DNA of 64,000 nt from contig DASSRK010000008.1 of assembly GCA_035701825.1 (NCBI GenBank), forward strand, positions 1 through 64,000, given 5' to 3'. The position numbers and the translations under genes are program-made. A model generated the notes under the pieces. The model saw nothing but the letters and a program-made list of their open reading frames with translations. It was not told the origin of the DNA and did no database searches. Within the stretch, counting starts at the first letter, position 1, and each line of letters begins with the position of its first letter. Shown piece by piece: positions 45,644 to 54,859 of this stretch. The DNA is from CADEED01 sp035701825 (GTDB lineage Bacteria; Pseudomonadota; Gammaproteobacteria; Steroidobacterales; Steroidobacteraceae).

Positions 45644-46614
45644 AGAAGAGTCGGGTCGCGTACATCCTGGCGTCGAGCCATTCCGGTTCGACGCTCACCG
45701 CGATGTTGTTGAACAGCCATCCGGAGGTGTGCACCGCCGGTGAGCTCAAGATCACCGCGCTCGGCGACGTGTCCGCCTATCGCTGCTCGTGCCGCAAGCT
45801 GATCCTCGAGTGCGAGTTCTGGCAGGGCGTGAAGGGCGCCATGCAGCGCCGCGGCATCGATTTCGACGTCGGCCACCCGGGCACGCACTTCGGCAACGGC
45901 ATGTCGGGCCACGTCCAGTCGCTGCTCAAGCCGCTGCACCGGGGCAAGTTGCTCGAGCTGGCGCGCGACGTCGGCCTCAACCTCGTGCCTGGCTGGCGCG
46001 CGCACCTGCGCGCGACGCAGAAGAACAACGCCGCGCTGGTCGAGTCGCTGCTCGAGCAGACCGGCAAGAAGGTCATCGTCGATTCGTCGAAGATCGGCAT
46101 CCGGCTCAAGTTCCTGCTGCGCAACCCGGCGCTCGACGTGCACGTGGTGCGCCTGGTGCGCGACGGCCGCGCGGTGGCGCTCACTTACATCGACCCGGCG
46201 AGCTTCGCCGACGCCAGCGATCCGAAGCTGCGCGGCGGCGGATCGGGTGGCGACCGTCGAGCGGAGATGCTGTCGCCCGCGGCCGCGGCGCGCGAGTGGC
46301 TGCGCAGCACGCAGGAAGCCGAGGAACTGCGCGCCTCGGTTCCCGCCAACCGCTGGCTCGACGTGCGTTACGAGGACATCTGCGGCAACACGGAGAACAC
46401 GCTGCGCGGCATCTTCGGTTTCCTGGGCGTCGATCCGTCGGCGCCGCGCCCGCCATTCCGCGACGCGCCCCATCACGTCATCGGCAACGGCATGCGCCTC
46501 GACAGCACCAGCGAGGTGCGGCTCGACGAGCGCTGGCGCAAACACCTCGACGCGGCGCAGCTGCGCGAGTTCGACCTGGTCGCGGGTAGTCTGAACCGGC
46601 AGTTCGGTTACTGA
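45640..46614 (+). CDS. Sulfotransferase-family protein
   Basis: The 324-residue protein begins with YILASSHSGSTLTAMLLNSHP, the phosphate-binding loop that holds PAPS in sulfotransferases, and continues with KKVIVDSSKIGIRLKFL, VVRLVRDGRAVALTY (3'-phosphate contact) and WLDVRYEDIC. This order is the usual one for family PF00685/PF13469-like enzymes. It probably sulfates a sugar of the polymer or of its lipid-linked unit in the cytoplasm. ATG 45640 overlaps the polymerase stop; ATG 45628 is also in frame. The next gene starts on the last base of its stop codon. Sulfated bacterial polymers outside marine groups are uncommon. Confidence 0.85.
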   Translation: MKKSRVAYILASSHSGSTLTAMLLNSHPEVCTAGELKITALGDVSAYRCSCRKLILECEFWQGVKGAMQRRGIDFDVGHPGTHFGNGMSGHVQSLLKPLHRGKLLELARDVGLNLVPGWRAHLRATQKNNAALVESLLEQTGKKVIVDSSKIGIRLKFLLRNPALDVHVVRLVRDGRAVALTYIDPASFADASDPKLRGGGSGGDRRAEMLSPAAAAREWLRSTQEAEELRASVPANRWLDVRYEDICGNTENTLRGIFGFLGVDPSAPRPPFRDAPHHVIGNGMRLDSTSEVRLDERWRKHLDAAQLREFDLVAGSLNRQFGY

Positions 46615-48191
46615 TGGCCGCGACTCACGACAATCCGGGCGAGGACCTCACCGGCAAGGCGCGCCTGAAGAGCAACGTGCTGTGGAGCTGGGGCGCGCAG
46701 CTGGTGTTCGTCGCGTCCGGCTTCGTGATGCCGCGCATGATCGACGCCAGCGTCGGCCAGGCGGCGCTCGGCGTCTGGGACTTCTGCTGGTCCATCGTGA
46801 GCTACCTGGGTCTCGCCAATTTCGGCTTCGGTTCCTCGGTCAATCGCTACGTGGCCACCTACCGCGCCGCGGGCGAGCTCGACAACCTGTCGCGCGCCGT
46901 GTCGTCGGTGGCGGTCATCCAGGCGGGCGTCGGCACCCTGATGCTGATCACCAGCCTGGTGCTGGCCTGGGGCGTGCCGGGGTGGTTCCAGGATCGGCTC
47001 GGCACGCACGCCGACACCACGCGCCTGGTGGTCGGGTTCCTCGGCGCGAGCATCGCGGTGCAGTTGTGCTTCGACGCCTTCCGCGGCGTGATCACGGGAT
47101 GCCACCGGTGGGACCTGCACAACGGCGTGCAGGCCGGCACGCATGCCATGACCACGATCGGCATGCTGGCCGCGCTGCTGCTCGGCGGCAATCTCGGCAG
47201 CCTCGCCATCGTCTACTTCACCTGCGCGCTGTGCGGCGAGCTGGTGCGCATGACCCTGGCGCTGCGCGTGTGCCCGGGACTGAAAATCCGGCCGCGCAAT
47301 GCCAGCTGGGCCTTCGCGCGGCAGATGGCCACGTTCGGCAGCAAGTCGCTGGTGCTCGGACTGCCCCCGCTGCTGGTCACGCAGTCGGTGAGCGTCGCGC
47401 TGGCCGCGCACCTCGGCCCGGCCAAGCTCGCCATCCTGTCGCGCCCGCTCGGGCTGGTGCGCCAGCTCGAGACCTTCCTCAACAAGTTCAACTACGTGCT
47501 CGCGCCCATGGTCGGCTCGCTGCACCAGGCCGCGCAGCACGAGGAACGCCGCAAGCTGTTCATCGAGAGCGCGCGCTGGTCGGTGGCGCTGGCGCTGCCG
47601 CCGACGCTGATGCTGGCCATCCTCGGCGACGCCTTCCTCGACCTGTGGATGGGCCCTAACTACCTCGCCCCCGGCCTGATGGCGACCATGGCCGGCGGCA
47701 TGTTCCTGGCCTCCTCGCAGGGCCCGGCCGCGCAGGTGCTGACCGGCATGAACCGCCATGGCCGCATCGCCATCGTGAACATCGTGCTGGTGTTGCTGGT
47801 GCTGGTGTCCGGCACGATCCTGTTCGGCGAGATCGGCTGGACGCTGCATCGCGCCGCGCTGCTGATCATCGCCTCGCTGGTGCCGCCGTACGGCGTGCTG
47901 CTGCCGATCTACGCCTGCCGCCGCCTGCAGGTGCCGTTGTCCCTCTACCTGCGCCGCATCTTCCTGGCGCCGCTGCTGTGCGGGATCCCGCTGGCCGCCG
48001 TGCTCTGGACCCTGCGCGTCTACTTCAGGGGCGAGCCGTTCCTGATCCTGGCGTCCGGTGGCCTGGTCGGCGGGTTGCTGACCTGCGGGCTGTACTGGAA
48101 CTACGTGATGACCCAGAACCAGCGCACGCAGGTGCTGCAGCTGCTGCGCATCAACCGTGTCCCGGCCGTGGAAGGGAAGCAGGCCACATGA
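46614..48191 (+). CDS. Polysaccharide flippase (Wzx type)
   Basis: The 525-residue inner-membrane protein has about 14 predicted helices in the MOP/flippase fold; the N-terminal block LKSNVLWSWGAQLVFVASGFVMPRMI and the later GLVRQLETFLNKFNYVLAPM are typical. It moves undecaprenyl-linked repeat units to the periplasmic side for the polymerase at 44138-45643. It is translationally coupled at both ends (ATG on the stop at 46614, stop overlapping ATG at 48188). Together with the polymerase and Wzz-type gene it makes a complete Wzx/Wzy pathway. Confidence 0.9.
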   Translation: MAATHDNPGEDLTGKARLKSNVLWSWGAQLVFVASGFVMPRMIDASVGQAALGVWDFCWSIVSYLGLANFGFGSSVNRYVATYRAAGELDNLSRAVSSVAVIQAGVGTLMLITSLVLAWGVPGWFQDRLGTHADTTRLVVGFLGASIAVQLCFDAFRGVITGCHRWDLHNGVQAGTHAMTTIGMLAALLLGGNLGSLAIVYFTCALCGELVRMTLALRVCPGLKIRPRNASWAFARQMATFGSKSLVLGLPPLLVTQSVSVALAAHLGPAKLAILSRPLGLVRQLETFLNKFNYVLAPMVGSLHQAAQHEERRKLFIESARWSVALALPPTLMLAILGDAFLDLWMGPNYLAPGLMATMAGGMFLASSQGPAAQVLTGMNRHGRIAIVNIVLVLLVLVSGTILFGEIGWTLHRAALLIIASLVPPYGVLLPIYACRRLQVPLSLYLRRIFLAPLLCGIPLAAVLWTLRVYFRGEPFLILASGGLVGGLLTCGLYWNYVMTQNQRTQVLQLLRINRVPAVEGKQAT

Positions 48192-49354
48192 CGACGCGCG
48201 TCAAGGCCATCGACGCGGGGCGCGGGGCCGCCATGGTCGGCGTCATGCTGTCCCACTCGGCGCAGCTGCTGCCGCAGCGTTCCGACAGCGATCTCGGCGA
48301 GATCGTCGTGACCGTGGGCATGATCGCGACGCCGGCGTTCCTCCTCATGGCCGGCGTGCTGTGTGGTTTCCAGTCGACGCTGCCCGAGAGGCGACTGTCG
48401 GAGCTGCGCATACGCCTCCTGGACCGCGCGCTGTTCCTGCTGATCATCGGCCATCTCGCCTTTGGCCTCACGCACGCGATGTGGCTGGACGTGGACGCCG
48501 CGCTGCTGCGCAGTGTCTACATCACCGACGCCGTGGCCGTGGCGCTGCTGCTGGCGTCGGCGCTGGCCGGGCGGGTGACGCGCAACCAGCTGCTGGCCCT
48601 CGGCCTGCTGTTGCTGCTCATCAGCTTCGCGACCTTGCCCGCGCATCCCAGGTACGCCTCGTGGGAGTACACGCTCGAGCGCATTTTCACCGGCATGAGC
48701 GACATGCGGCATTACCGGGACGGCTGGGTCGTGCCGATCATTCCGTACATCGGGCTGTTCCTGGTGGGCATGGCGGGTGGCGTCGAGTACGGCCATCATC
48801 GCGCACGAAACCAGGACCAGCGCGCGGTCGCGGACTTCTGCATCAAGCTCGGCGCCGGTTGCATGGCCATCGCGGTGGCGACGATGTGCGCCTGGCTGGT
48901 GTTGCGCCACTACGTGGATGGCGGGATGCGCCAGGTCATCCACCTGTTCGTGAACCCGCAGCAGAAAATCCCGCTCAGCCCGGTTTACGTACTGTCGTTC
49001 GGCGGCGCGGCCATCCTGATGGTCGGGGTGTTGCTGCGGCAGTCGCTGTACACCGCGGGCGAATTCCTCTCCAACCGGCTCGCCACCCTCGGGCGCGCTT
49101 CCATCTTCGTCTTCCTGTTGCAGTACTGGTTGATCTCCGTGCCGACGCTGCGCTTCGACGTCCAGGTCGGGGCGCTTGGCTGGGCCGCGTGGCTCGCGGC
49201 GACGATCGCGATTGCGTGGTTGCTGGCCTCGCTCTGGAACCATTTCGGGGGCCAGCGCCTCCTGACGATCGGACTGCGACACCTGGCGAAGAGCCGCACT
49301 GAGACGGCCGCCTTCGAAACGATCGACCCCGATGCGCACCAGCACACCAGATGA
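48188..49354 (+). CDS. Acyltransferase-3 family membrane protein
   Basis: The 388-residue polytopic protein has about 10 helices; RVKAIDAGRGAAMVGVMLSHSAQLLP is the family start with the catalytic-region His. It lacks the extra SGNH domain of the gene at 276-2195. OpgC-like and exopolysaccharide-modifying acyltransferases share this form. It probably adds an acyl (acetyl or succinyl) group to the polymer or its repeat unit. ATG 48188 overlaps the flippase stop, and its own stop overlaps the next ATG (49351), so it is firmly in the operon. Confidence 0.85.
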   Translation: MTTRVKAIDAGRGAAMVGVMLSHSAQLLPQRSDSDLGEIVVTVGMIATPAFLLMAGVLCGFQSTLPERRLSELRIRLLDRALFLLIIGHLAFGLTHAMWLDVDAALLRSVYITDAVAVALLLASALAGRVTRNQLLALGLLLLLISFATLPAHPRYASWEYTLERIFTGMSDMRHYRDGWVVPIIPYIGLFLVGMAGGVEYGHHRARNQDQRAVADFCIKLGAGCMAIAVATMCAWLVLRHYVDGGMRQVIHLFVNPQQKIPLSPVYVLSFGGAAILMVGVLLRQSLYTAGEFLSNRLATLGRASIFVFLLQYWLISVPTLRFDVQVGALGWAAWLAATIAIAWLLASLWNHFGGQRLLTIGLRHLAKSRTETAAFETIDPDAHQHTR

Positions 49355-50301
49355 AAGACATGAACAAGACAGATAAAGCCCGAGTCGCGATCGTCCTGCC
49401 GACCCACAACCGGGGTCACCTCGTCAGCAGGGCCATCAACAGCGTGCTCGCGCAGACCTTCCAGGACTGGACGCTGTACGTCGTGGACGACGGGTCCTCG
49501 GACAACACCGGCGAGGTGATCGCCGCGTTCAAGGAGCCGCGCATCAGCTACGTGCGCAATGCCAGGCCCAGCGGCCCTTCGGGCGCGCGCAACTCGGGCA
49601 TCCTCGCCTGCCGCGACGAGGAGTACCTCGCGTTCCTCGACGACGACGACGAATGGCTGCCGCGCAAGCTCGAGCTGCAGGTGGCGATGCTCGACCAGGA
49701 TCCGCGCCTGGTGGCGGTGGGCTGCGGCCGCATCGACTACTCGAGCGGCGGTCCCGAAGTGCACCTGCCGCGCTTCCGCGGCGGGGTGTTCGAGGACCTG
49801 CTGGCGCGGCGTGCGCGAGGCTACGGCGCGCAGTTGATCATGGTCAGGCGCCGTTCCGGCGCGGCCGACCTTTTGTTCGACGCGAGCATGCGCTGCCTGG
49901 AAGATGCCGACTACAGCATGCGGCTCGCCAAGCTCGGTCCGTTCGACTTCGTGAACGAGCCGCTCGCCAAGATCTACCGCGACGACGGTGGCGAACACGC
50001 GTGGAATTCCGCGGCCGCCATCGAGGGTTACCTGCAGCTCGGCCAGAAATACCGCGCCGAGCTGAGCTCGCGTCCCTGGGTGCGCGCCTACTACGACGTC
50101 TGCATGGCGCGCGATTTCGCGCGGCTCGGCAAGGCCAGCGAATGCCGCGAGGCCCTGCAGCGCGCGGCCGCGGGCTCCGAGCAGCAACTGCGCCTGTCGA
50201 TGTGGCGCCTGGCCGCGGTGGTCGGTGGCCCGTTCTTCCGCGCGATGGCGCGGTTGGTGCCCATCGACCCGCCTTCGCCTCGCAAGGCTGTCGCGGGTTG
50301 A
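49351..50301 (+). CDS. Family 2 glycosyltransferase
   Basis: The 316-residue enzyme has a GT-A fold: RVAIVLPTHNRGHLVSRAINSVLAQ, VVDDGSSDNT and the metal-binding FLDDDDEW, then a C-terminal helical region. No membrane helix is seen, so it works at the inner face of the membrane on the lipid-linked oligosaccharide. It inverts the sugar linkage. ATG 49351 overlaps the acyltransferase stop. The donor sugar cannot be predicted. Confidence 0.9.
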   Translation: MKDMNKTDKARVAIVLPTHNRGHLVSRAINSVLAQTFQDWTLYVVDDGSSDNTGEVIAAFKEPRISYVRNARPSGPSGARNSGILACRDEEYLAFLDDDDEWLPRKLELQVAMLDQDPRLVAVGCGRIDYSSGGPEVHLPRFRGGVFEDLLARRARGYGAQLIMVRRRSGAADLLFDASMRCLEDADYSMRLAKLGPFDFVNEPLAKIYRDDGGEHAWNSAAAIEGYLQLGQKYRAELSSRPWVRAYYDVCMARDFARLGKASECREALQRAAAGSEQQLRLSMWRLAAVVGGPFFRAMARLVPIDPPSPRKAVAG

Positions 50302-50312
50302 GGCGCTCGACG

Positions 50313-51572
50313 ATGAACGCAGTCCCGAGCCAGATCGATGTCGCTCGGCCGGCGGGCGCGCATGTCGCCGGCCGTCGTGACCTGCTGCGGCCGTTTCCGT
50401 ATCCATACCGCGCCATGCTGGCGCTGTGCAGCGATCTCGACGAGACGCCGGATGCCGGCGTGTACCTCGAGACCATGCGCTTCCTCAACACCACGCGCGC
50501 CACCTCGATGGGCGATGGGGTCGGCCTCGAGGTCGGCAACACCATCTACTTCGACATGCCGCGCGAGCAGTTCGCCTACTGGAACACCGACGATCGCGGC
50601 CGGGCCATGGTGCGGGACATGATCCGCTCCGGGCACATCGACTGCTTTCATTCGTTCGGCGACCTCGCCACCACGCGTGCGCATTGCGCGCGCGCGCTCG
50701 AGGAACTGGCGCGCCACGACTGCGCCATCCGCGTGTGGGTGGACCACGGCACCGCCGTCTCCAATTTCGGGGCCGACATCATGTGCGGCGCGGGCGACCT
50801 GCCGGGCTCCGAGGTGTACCACGCGGACCTGACGCTGCAGGCCGGCGTCGAGTACGTGTGGCGCGGGCGCGTGACCAGCGTCATCGGCCAGGATGCGCCG
50901 CGCCGGCTCGGTGGCATCTGGCACGCGGCCCATCCGCTCGCCTCGGCGCGTACGCTGCTCAAGGAAGCCGCCAAGGGCTGGCTCGCGAGCGCCGGCAATG
51001 AAAAATACGCGCTGCACGCCAGCAACGACGTGCTCACGGCGGTGCGGCTGCGGGATGGGCAGGCCGCGCTGGAATTCCTGCGCGCCAACCCGCACTGGGG
51101 CGGCGTCAGCTCCTGCGAGACCGCGATGGGCCTGGGCCAGGTGCTCACGCCGTCGATGCTCGCGGACCTCGAGGCGCGTGCCGGCGCGATGATCCTGTAC
51201 ACGCATCTCGGCAAGGTGCGCGATCCGCGCGCACCGCTGCCCGAAGACGCGCGCGCCGCGCTGCGGCGCCTGGCGGGATTCCAGGCCGATGGCCGGATCC
51301 TGGTCACCACCACCGAGCGGTTGCTGGATTACTGCCGCGCGCGCGCCGCCGTCGACATCGGCCTGCGCCAGGATGCGCAGGGCGAACACCTCGAGCTCGA
51401 CACCGACCTGCCGCTGGCGCGCCTCGGCGGTCTCAGCTTCGTGGTGCGCGACGCGGCGCGGGCCACGCTCACCATCAATGGCCAGCCCTTCGGGCAATTG
51501 CAACGGCATGCCGGCGCCGACGGCGGCTGCGTCTCGATTCCCTGGCGCCGGCTGGAGTTTCCCTGTCCATGA
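50313..51572 (+). CDS. Hypothetical protein with deacetylase-like outline
   Basis: The 419-residue protein is not assignable with confidence. The N-terminal part has FPYPYRAMLALCSDLDETP and HSFGD, which recall motif 1 and the His motif of polysaccharide deacetylase-like folds, but the spacing and the rest differ. The C-terminal 60 residues are strand-rich (LRQDAQGEHLELDTDLPLARLGGLSFVVRDAARATLTINGQ) like a small carbohydrate-binding sandwich. No signal peptide is clear. It begins 12 bases after the glycosyltransferase stop, and its stop overlaps the next ATG (51569). It is part of the polysaccharide operon; an enzymatic role on glycans is only a guess. Confidence 0.6.
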   Translation: MNAVPSQIDVARPAGAHVAGRRDLLRPFPYPYRAMLALCSDLDETPDAGVYLETMRFLNTTRATSMGDGVGLEVGNTIYFDMPREQFAYWNTDDRGRAMVRDMIRSGHIDCFHSFGDLATTRAHCARALEELARHDCAIRVWVDHGTAVSNFGADIMCGAGDLPGSEVYHADLTLQAGVEYVWRGRVTSVIGQDAPRRLGGIWHAAHPLASARTLLKEAAKGWLASAGNEKYALHASNDVLTAVRLRDGQAALEFLRANPHWGGVSSCETAMGLGQVLTPSMLADLEARAGAMILYTHLGKVRDPRAPLPEDARAALRRLAGFQADGRILVTTTERLLDYCRARAAVDIGLRQDAQGEHLELDTDLPLARLGGLSFVVRDAARATLTINGQPFGQLQRHAGADGGCVSIPWRRLEFPCP

Positions 51573-52885
51573 GTTCGACCGAGCAGGTTTCCTTCGGCAC
51601 GCGGGTGCGCCGCTTCGTGATGCGGCGGATCGTGCGTGCCTTCACGCTGGGCCATGCGTTCTCGCACCGCCTCGCGACCTGGATCGGACCGCGTGCGCGC
51701 GTGCCCCGCGAGCAGGGCGCGTACATCCTGCTCACCGGCGCGTTCTACTCCAACAACTGGATCCACTCGCACCTGGTGCCGCTGGCGCGCTCGGCGCGCT
51801 GCGCGCGGCTGCGCGTGGTCACCACCTTTCCGATCGAAGCGTTGCCCAAGCTCGAGGTGGTGGCGCCACCGCGCTGGCTGATGAAGATCGCCGGCTCGAC
51901 CGGTGCGCGGCTGCTCACCTTCATCGGCGTGGCGATCCGCACGCGGCCCGACATCGTCGGCGGGTTCCACCTGCTCATCAACGGATTGCTGGCGAGCGTG
52001 GTGGGGCGGCTGGTCGGCGCGCGCACGCTGTATTTCTGCGTGGGCGGACCCGCCGAAGTGCTGGACGGCGGCCTGGCTTCCGAGAACCGCTTGTTCGAAC
52101 GCCTCGAGGTCCCGGACCCCGTGGTCGAGCAGCGCCTGCTGCGCGCGGTCGCCGACTTCGACTGGATCGTGACCATGGGCAGCAGCGCGCGGCGCTTCTT
52201 CGAAGCGCACGGCGTGCGCGGCCACTGCGTGACCATTTCCGGAGGGCTCGACGCGTCGCGTTTCCAGCCGGCCGCCGCGCCGCCGGGCGTGGATTTCATA
52301 TTCGTCGGGCGGCTGGTGCCCATCAAGCGGCTCGACATCTATCTGGACGCCATCGCGCTGGTCAATGCGCAGCGCCCGGTGACCGCCGTCGTGATCGGCG
52401 ACGGCCGCATGCGCGAGGAGTGCGAGGCGCGCGCCGCGAAGCTCGGCATCGCGGGGCGGGTGCAGTTCGCCGGGCAGCGCTCCGACATCGAGAACTGGCT
52501 GCGCGGGGCGCGCGTGTTCGTGCTGACCTCGGACTCGGAAGGCCTGTCGCTGGCGCTCATCGAGGCCATGCTCAGCGGCCTGCCGGCCGTGGTCTCGAAG
52601 GTGGGCGACCTGCCGGACCTGGTCGAGAACGGCGTCAACGGCTACCTGGTCGATAGCCGCTCGCCCGCGGATTTCGCGGCGCGCATGCTCGAGCTCGTGG
52701 CCGACGAGCCGCGACGCGCCGGGTTCGCGCAGCGCGCGCGCGAGGGCGCGCTGCGCTTCGAAATGTCGGCGTGCGTGCAGCTGTGGGACCAGGTGCTGGC
52801 GCTGCCGGCGCCGGGCCAGGGCCCGAGCAAGGGCCCGAGCAAAGACGAGTCATCCCGGATGGAAGCTTCAAGATGTGCGGAATAA
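51569..52885 (+). CDS. Family 4 glycosyltransferase
   Basis: The 438-residue GT-B enzyme has a C-terminal nucleotide-sugar domain with FIFVGRLVPIKRLDIYLDAI, VIGDGRMREECE and the catalytic EGLSLALIEAMLSGLP (E-x7-E). The N-terminal domain is preceded by about 50 residues of basic, partly hydrophobic sequence that may bind the membrane. It retains the donor anomeric form. Its end overlaps the AsnB-like gene by 13 bases (ATG 52873), and its last 20 residues are low-complexity (GQGPSKGPSKDESS), so the C-terminus may be dispensable. Confidence 0.9.
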   Translation: MSSTEQVSFGTRVRRFVMRRIVRAFTLGHAFSHRLATWIGPRARVPREQGAYILLTGAFYSNNWIHSHLVPLARSARCARLRVVTTFPIEALPKLEVVAPPRWLMKIAGSTGARLLTFIGVAIRTRPDIVGGFHLLINGLLASVVGRLVGARTLYFCVGGPAEVLDGGLASENRLFERLEVPDPVVEQRLLRAVADFDWIVTMGSSARRFFEAHGVRGHCVTISGGLDASRFQPAAAPPGVDFIFVGRLVPIKRLDIYLDAIALVNAQRPVTAVVIGDGRMREECEARAAKLGIAGRVQFAGQRSDIENWLRGARVFVLTSDSEGLSLALIEAMLSGLPAVVSKVGDLPDLVENGVNGYLVDSRSPADFAARMLELVADEPRRAGFAQRAREGALRFEMSACVQLWDQVLALPAPGQGPSKGPSKDESSRMEASRCAE

Positions 52886-54846
52886 CTGGATACGCCGGCT
52901 TCAGCGATGAGTCGCTGCTGCGGCGCATGTGCGGCCGTCTCTATCACCGCGGGCCGGACGAGGACGGGCATTTCGTCGGGCCGCGCGTCGGCCTCGCGAT
53001 GCGCCGCCTGGCCATCATCGACCTGAAGGGCGGCAAGCAGCCGATCTCCAACGAGGCCGGCGACGTGACCACGGTCTTCAACGGCGAGATCTACAACTAC
53101 CAGGAGCTGCGCGCCGACCTGCAGCAGCGCGGCCACAAGCTCGCCACCAGCTCGGACACCGAGACCATCGTGCACCTCTACGAGGACCACGATCTCGGTT
53201 TCGTGGATCACCTGCGCGGCATGTTCGCGATCGCGATCTGGGACGAGCGCAAGCAGCGGCTGGTGCTGGCGCGCGACCGCATCGGCGAGAAGCCGCTGTA
53301 CTACGCCTGGGACGGGCGCCGGCTGCTGTTCGGCTCGGAGATCAAGTCGATCCTGCCGGGCCTGAAGACCCGCAACGTGAACCCGCAGGCGGTGTGCGAT
53401 TTCCTCGCGGCGGGCTACGTCGCCGGCGAGACCACGTTCTACCGCGAAGTGTCGCGCCTGCCGCCCGGCCACATGCTGATCTGGCAGGACGGCAGGATCG
53501 AGATCAAGCGCTACTGGCGCCACGACGCCGCGCGCAAGCTCAAGCTGTCGTACGCCGAGGCCGAGGAGCAGCTCGAGCAGCAGCTCGAGGACGCCATCCG
53601 CCTGTGCCTCAAGAGTGACGTCGAGGTCGGCGCCTTCCTGAGCGGCGGCCTGGATTCCTCCACCATCGTCGCGCTGATGCGCCGGCGCGAGACCAAGGTG
53701 CAGACCTTCTCGGTCGGCTACCGCGGCGCGGCCACCGGCTTCAACGAGCTCAACTACGCCAAGCGCGTGTCCGAGCATCTGGGCACGCAGCACCACGAGC
53801 TGATCCTCGATGCGAATTCGAGCCTCGAGCTGCTGCCGAAGATCATCTGGCACTACGACGAGCCGCACGGCGAGCCCACCTCGGTGCTGGTCTATCTGTT
53901 GTGCGAATTCGTCGCCAAGCGCCTCAAGGTGGCGCTCGGCGGCACCGGCGGCGACGAGTTGTTCTGCGGCTACCCGCGCCACGCCGGCGTGCACTACCTG
54001 CAGCTGTATCGCAAGCTGCCGCAGTTCTTCCGCCGCAACGTGGTGGAACGCCTGTTCTCGGGCATCCCCGAGGGCACCCAGGGCAACCGCCTCGCCAAGC
54101 GCATCAACCGCTTCATCTCGGGCGCGCACCTGCCGCCGGAGCGGGCCTATCTATCCTGGGTCAACCTGTTCAGCGACGAGCTGCGCGGCCAGCTGGTGGC
54201 GCAGGGCATGCGCGAGTCGGCCGCCGACCCGGCCGGCACGCGCTTCATGCTCGATCACCTGGTGGGCGACGATCTGCCGCCGGACCTGATCGCGCGCACC
54301 ACCTCGCTCGACCTCGAGGGCTACCTGCCCGAGTACCAGCTGGCGTACATGGACCGCATGAGCATGGCGCACAGCCTCGAGGTGCGCTCGCCCCTGTGCG
54401 ACTACAAGCTGGCGGAATTCGCCACCGCGCTGCCGACGCGCTACCGCCTCAAGGGCAGCCGCTCCAAGCACATCCTCAAGATGCTGGCGCGCAAGTGGCT
54501 GCCGAAGGAGATCGTCGAGCGCAAGAAGGTCGGCTTCGATTCGCCCATCGGCCAGTGGTTCAAGGACGACTTGCGCGGCTTCCTTGGCACTTTCCTCGCG
54601 CCCCAGGAAGTGGCCAGGTCCGGGATGCTCGACCCCGGCGCCGTGCAGCACGTGATCGGCGAGCACCTGGCGGGCCGCAAGGACTGGTCGCTGCAGCTCT
54701 GGTCGATCGTGGCGCTCGAGGCCTGGCACCGCATGTACATCGAGGATTCGGTGGAGGACGCGTCCAACTACCGCGTCACCGACCTGCGTGGCGTGGTCGG
54801 CGACCAGCTGCCCGAGCGCACGCGCCTGGCCATGGGAGCCCGTTGA
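52873..54846 (+). CDS. asnB: Asparagine synthase-type amidotransferase
   Basis: The 657-residue protein has an N-terminal class II glutaminase starting at the catalytic Cys2 (MCGITGYAG) with YHRGPDEDG and FNGEIYNY, then a synthetase domain with the ATP loop SGGLDSS (257-263) and GGTGGDELFCGYPRH. All key residues look intact. In exosortase A-associated polysaccharide loci such amidotransferases are thought to amidate uronic acids or other sugar carboxylates rather than aspartate, so asnB is a family label. ATG 52873 sits inside the end of the previous gene. It is somewhat longer than E. coli AsnB (554 residues), as are the locus-associated forms. Confidence 0.88.
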   Translation: MCGITGYAGFSDESLLRRMCGRLYHRGPDEDGHFVGPRVGLAMRRLAIIDLKGGKQPISNEAGDVTTVFNGEIYNYQELRADLQQRGHKLATSSDTETIVHLYEDHDLGFVDHLRGMFAIAIWDERKQRLVLARDRIGEKPLYYAWDGRRLLFGSEIKSILPGLKTRNVNPQAVCDFLAAGYVAGETTFYREVSRLPPGHMLIWQDGRIEIKRYWRHDAARKLKLSYAEAEEQLEQQLEDAIRLCLKSDVEVGAFLSGGLDSSTIVALMRRRETKVQTFSVGYRGAATGFNELNYAKRVSEHLGTQHHELILDANSSLELLPKIIWHYDEPHGEPTSVLVYLLCEFVAKRLKVALGGTGGDELFCGYPRHAGVHYLQLYRKLPQFFRRNVVERLFSGIPEGTQGNRLAKRINRFISGAHLPPERAYLSWVNLFSDELRGQLVAQGMRESAADPAGTRFMLDHLVGDDLPPDLIARTTSLDLEGYLPEYQLAYMDRMSMAHSLEVRSPLCDYKLAEFATALPTRYRLKGSRSKHILKMLARKWLPKEIVERKKVGFDSPIGQWFKDDLRGFLGTFLAPQEVARSGMLDPGAVQHVIGEHLAGRKDWSLQLWSIVALEAWHRMYIEDSVEDASNYRVTDLRGVVGDQLPERTRLAMGAR

Positions 54847-54859
54847 TCCGGAAGCGGGA

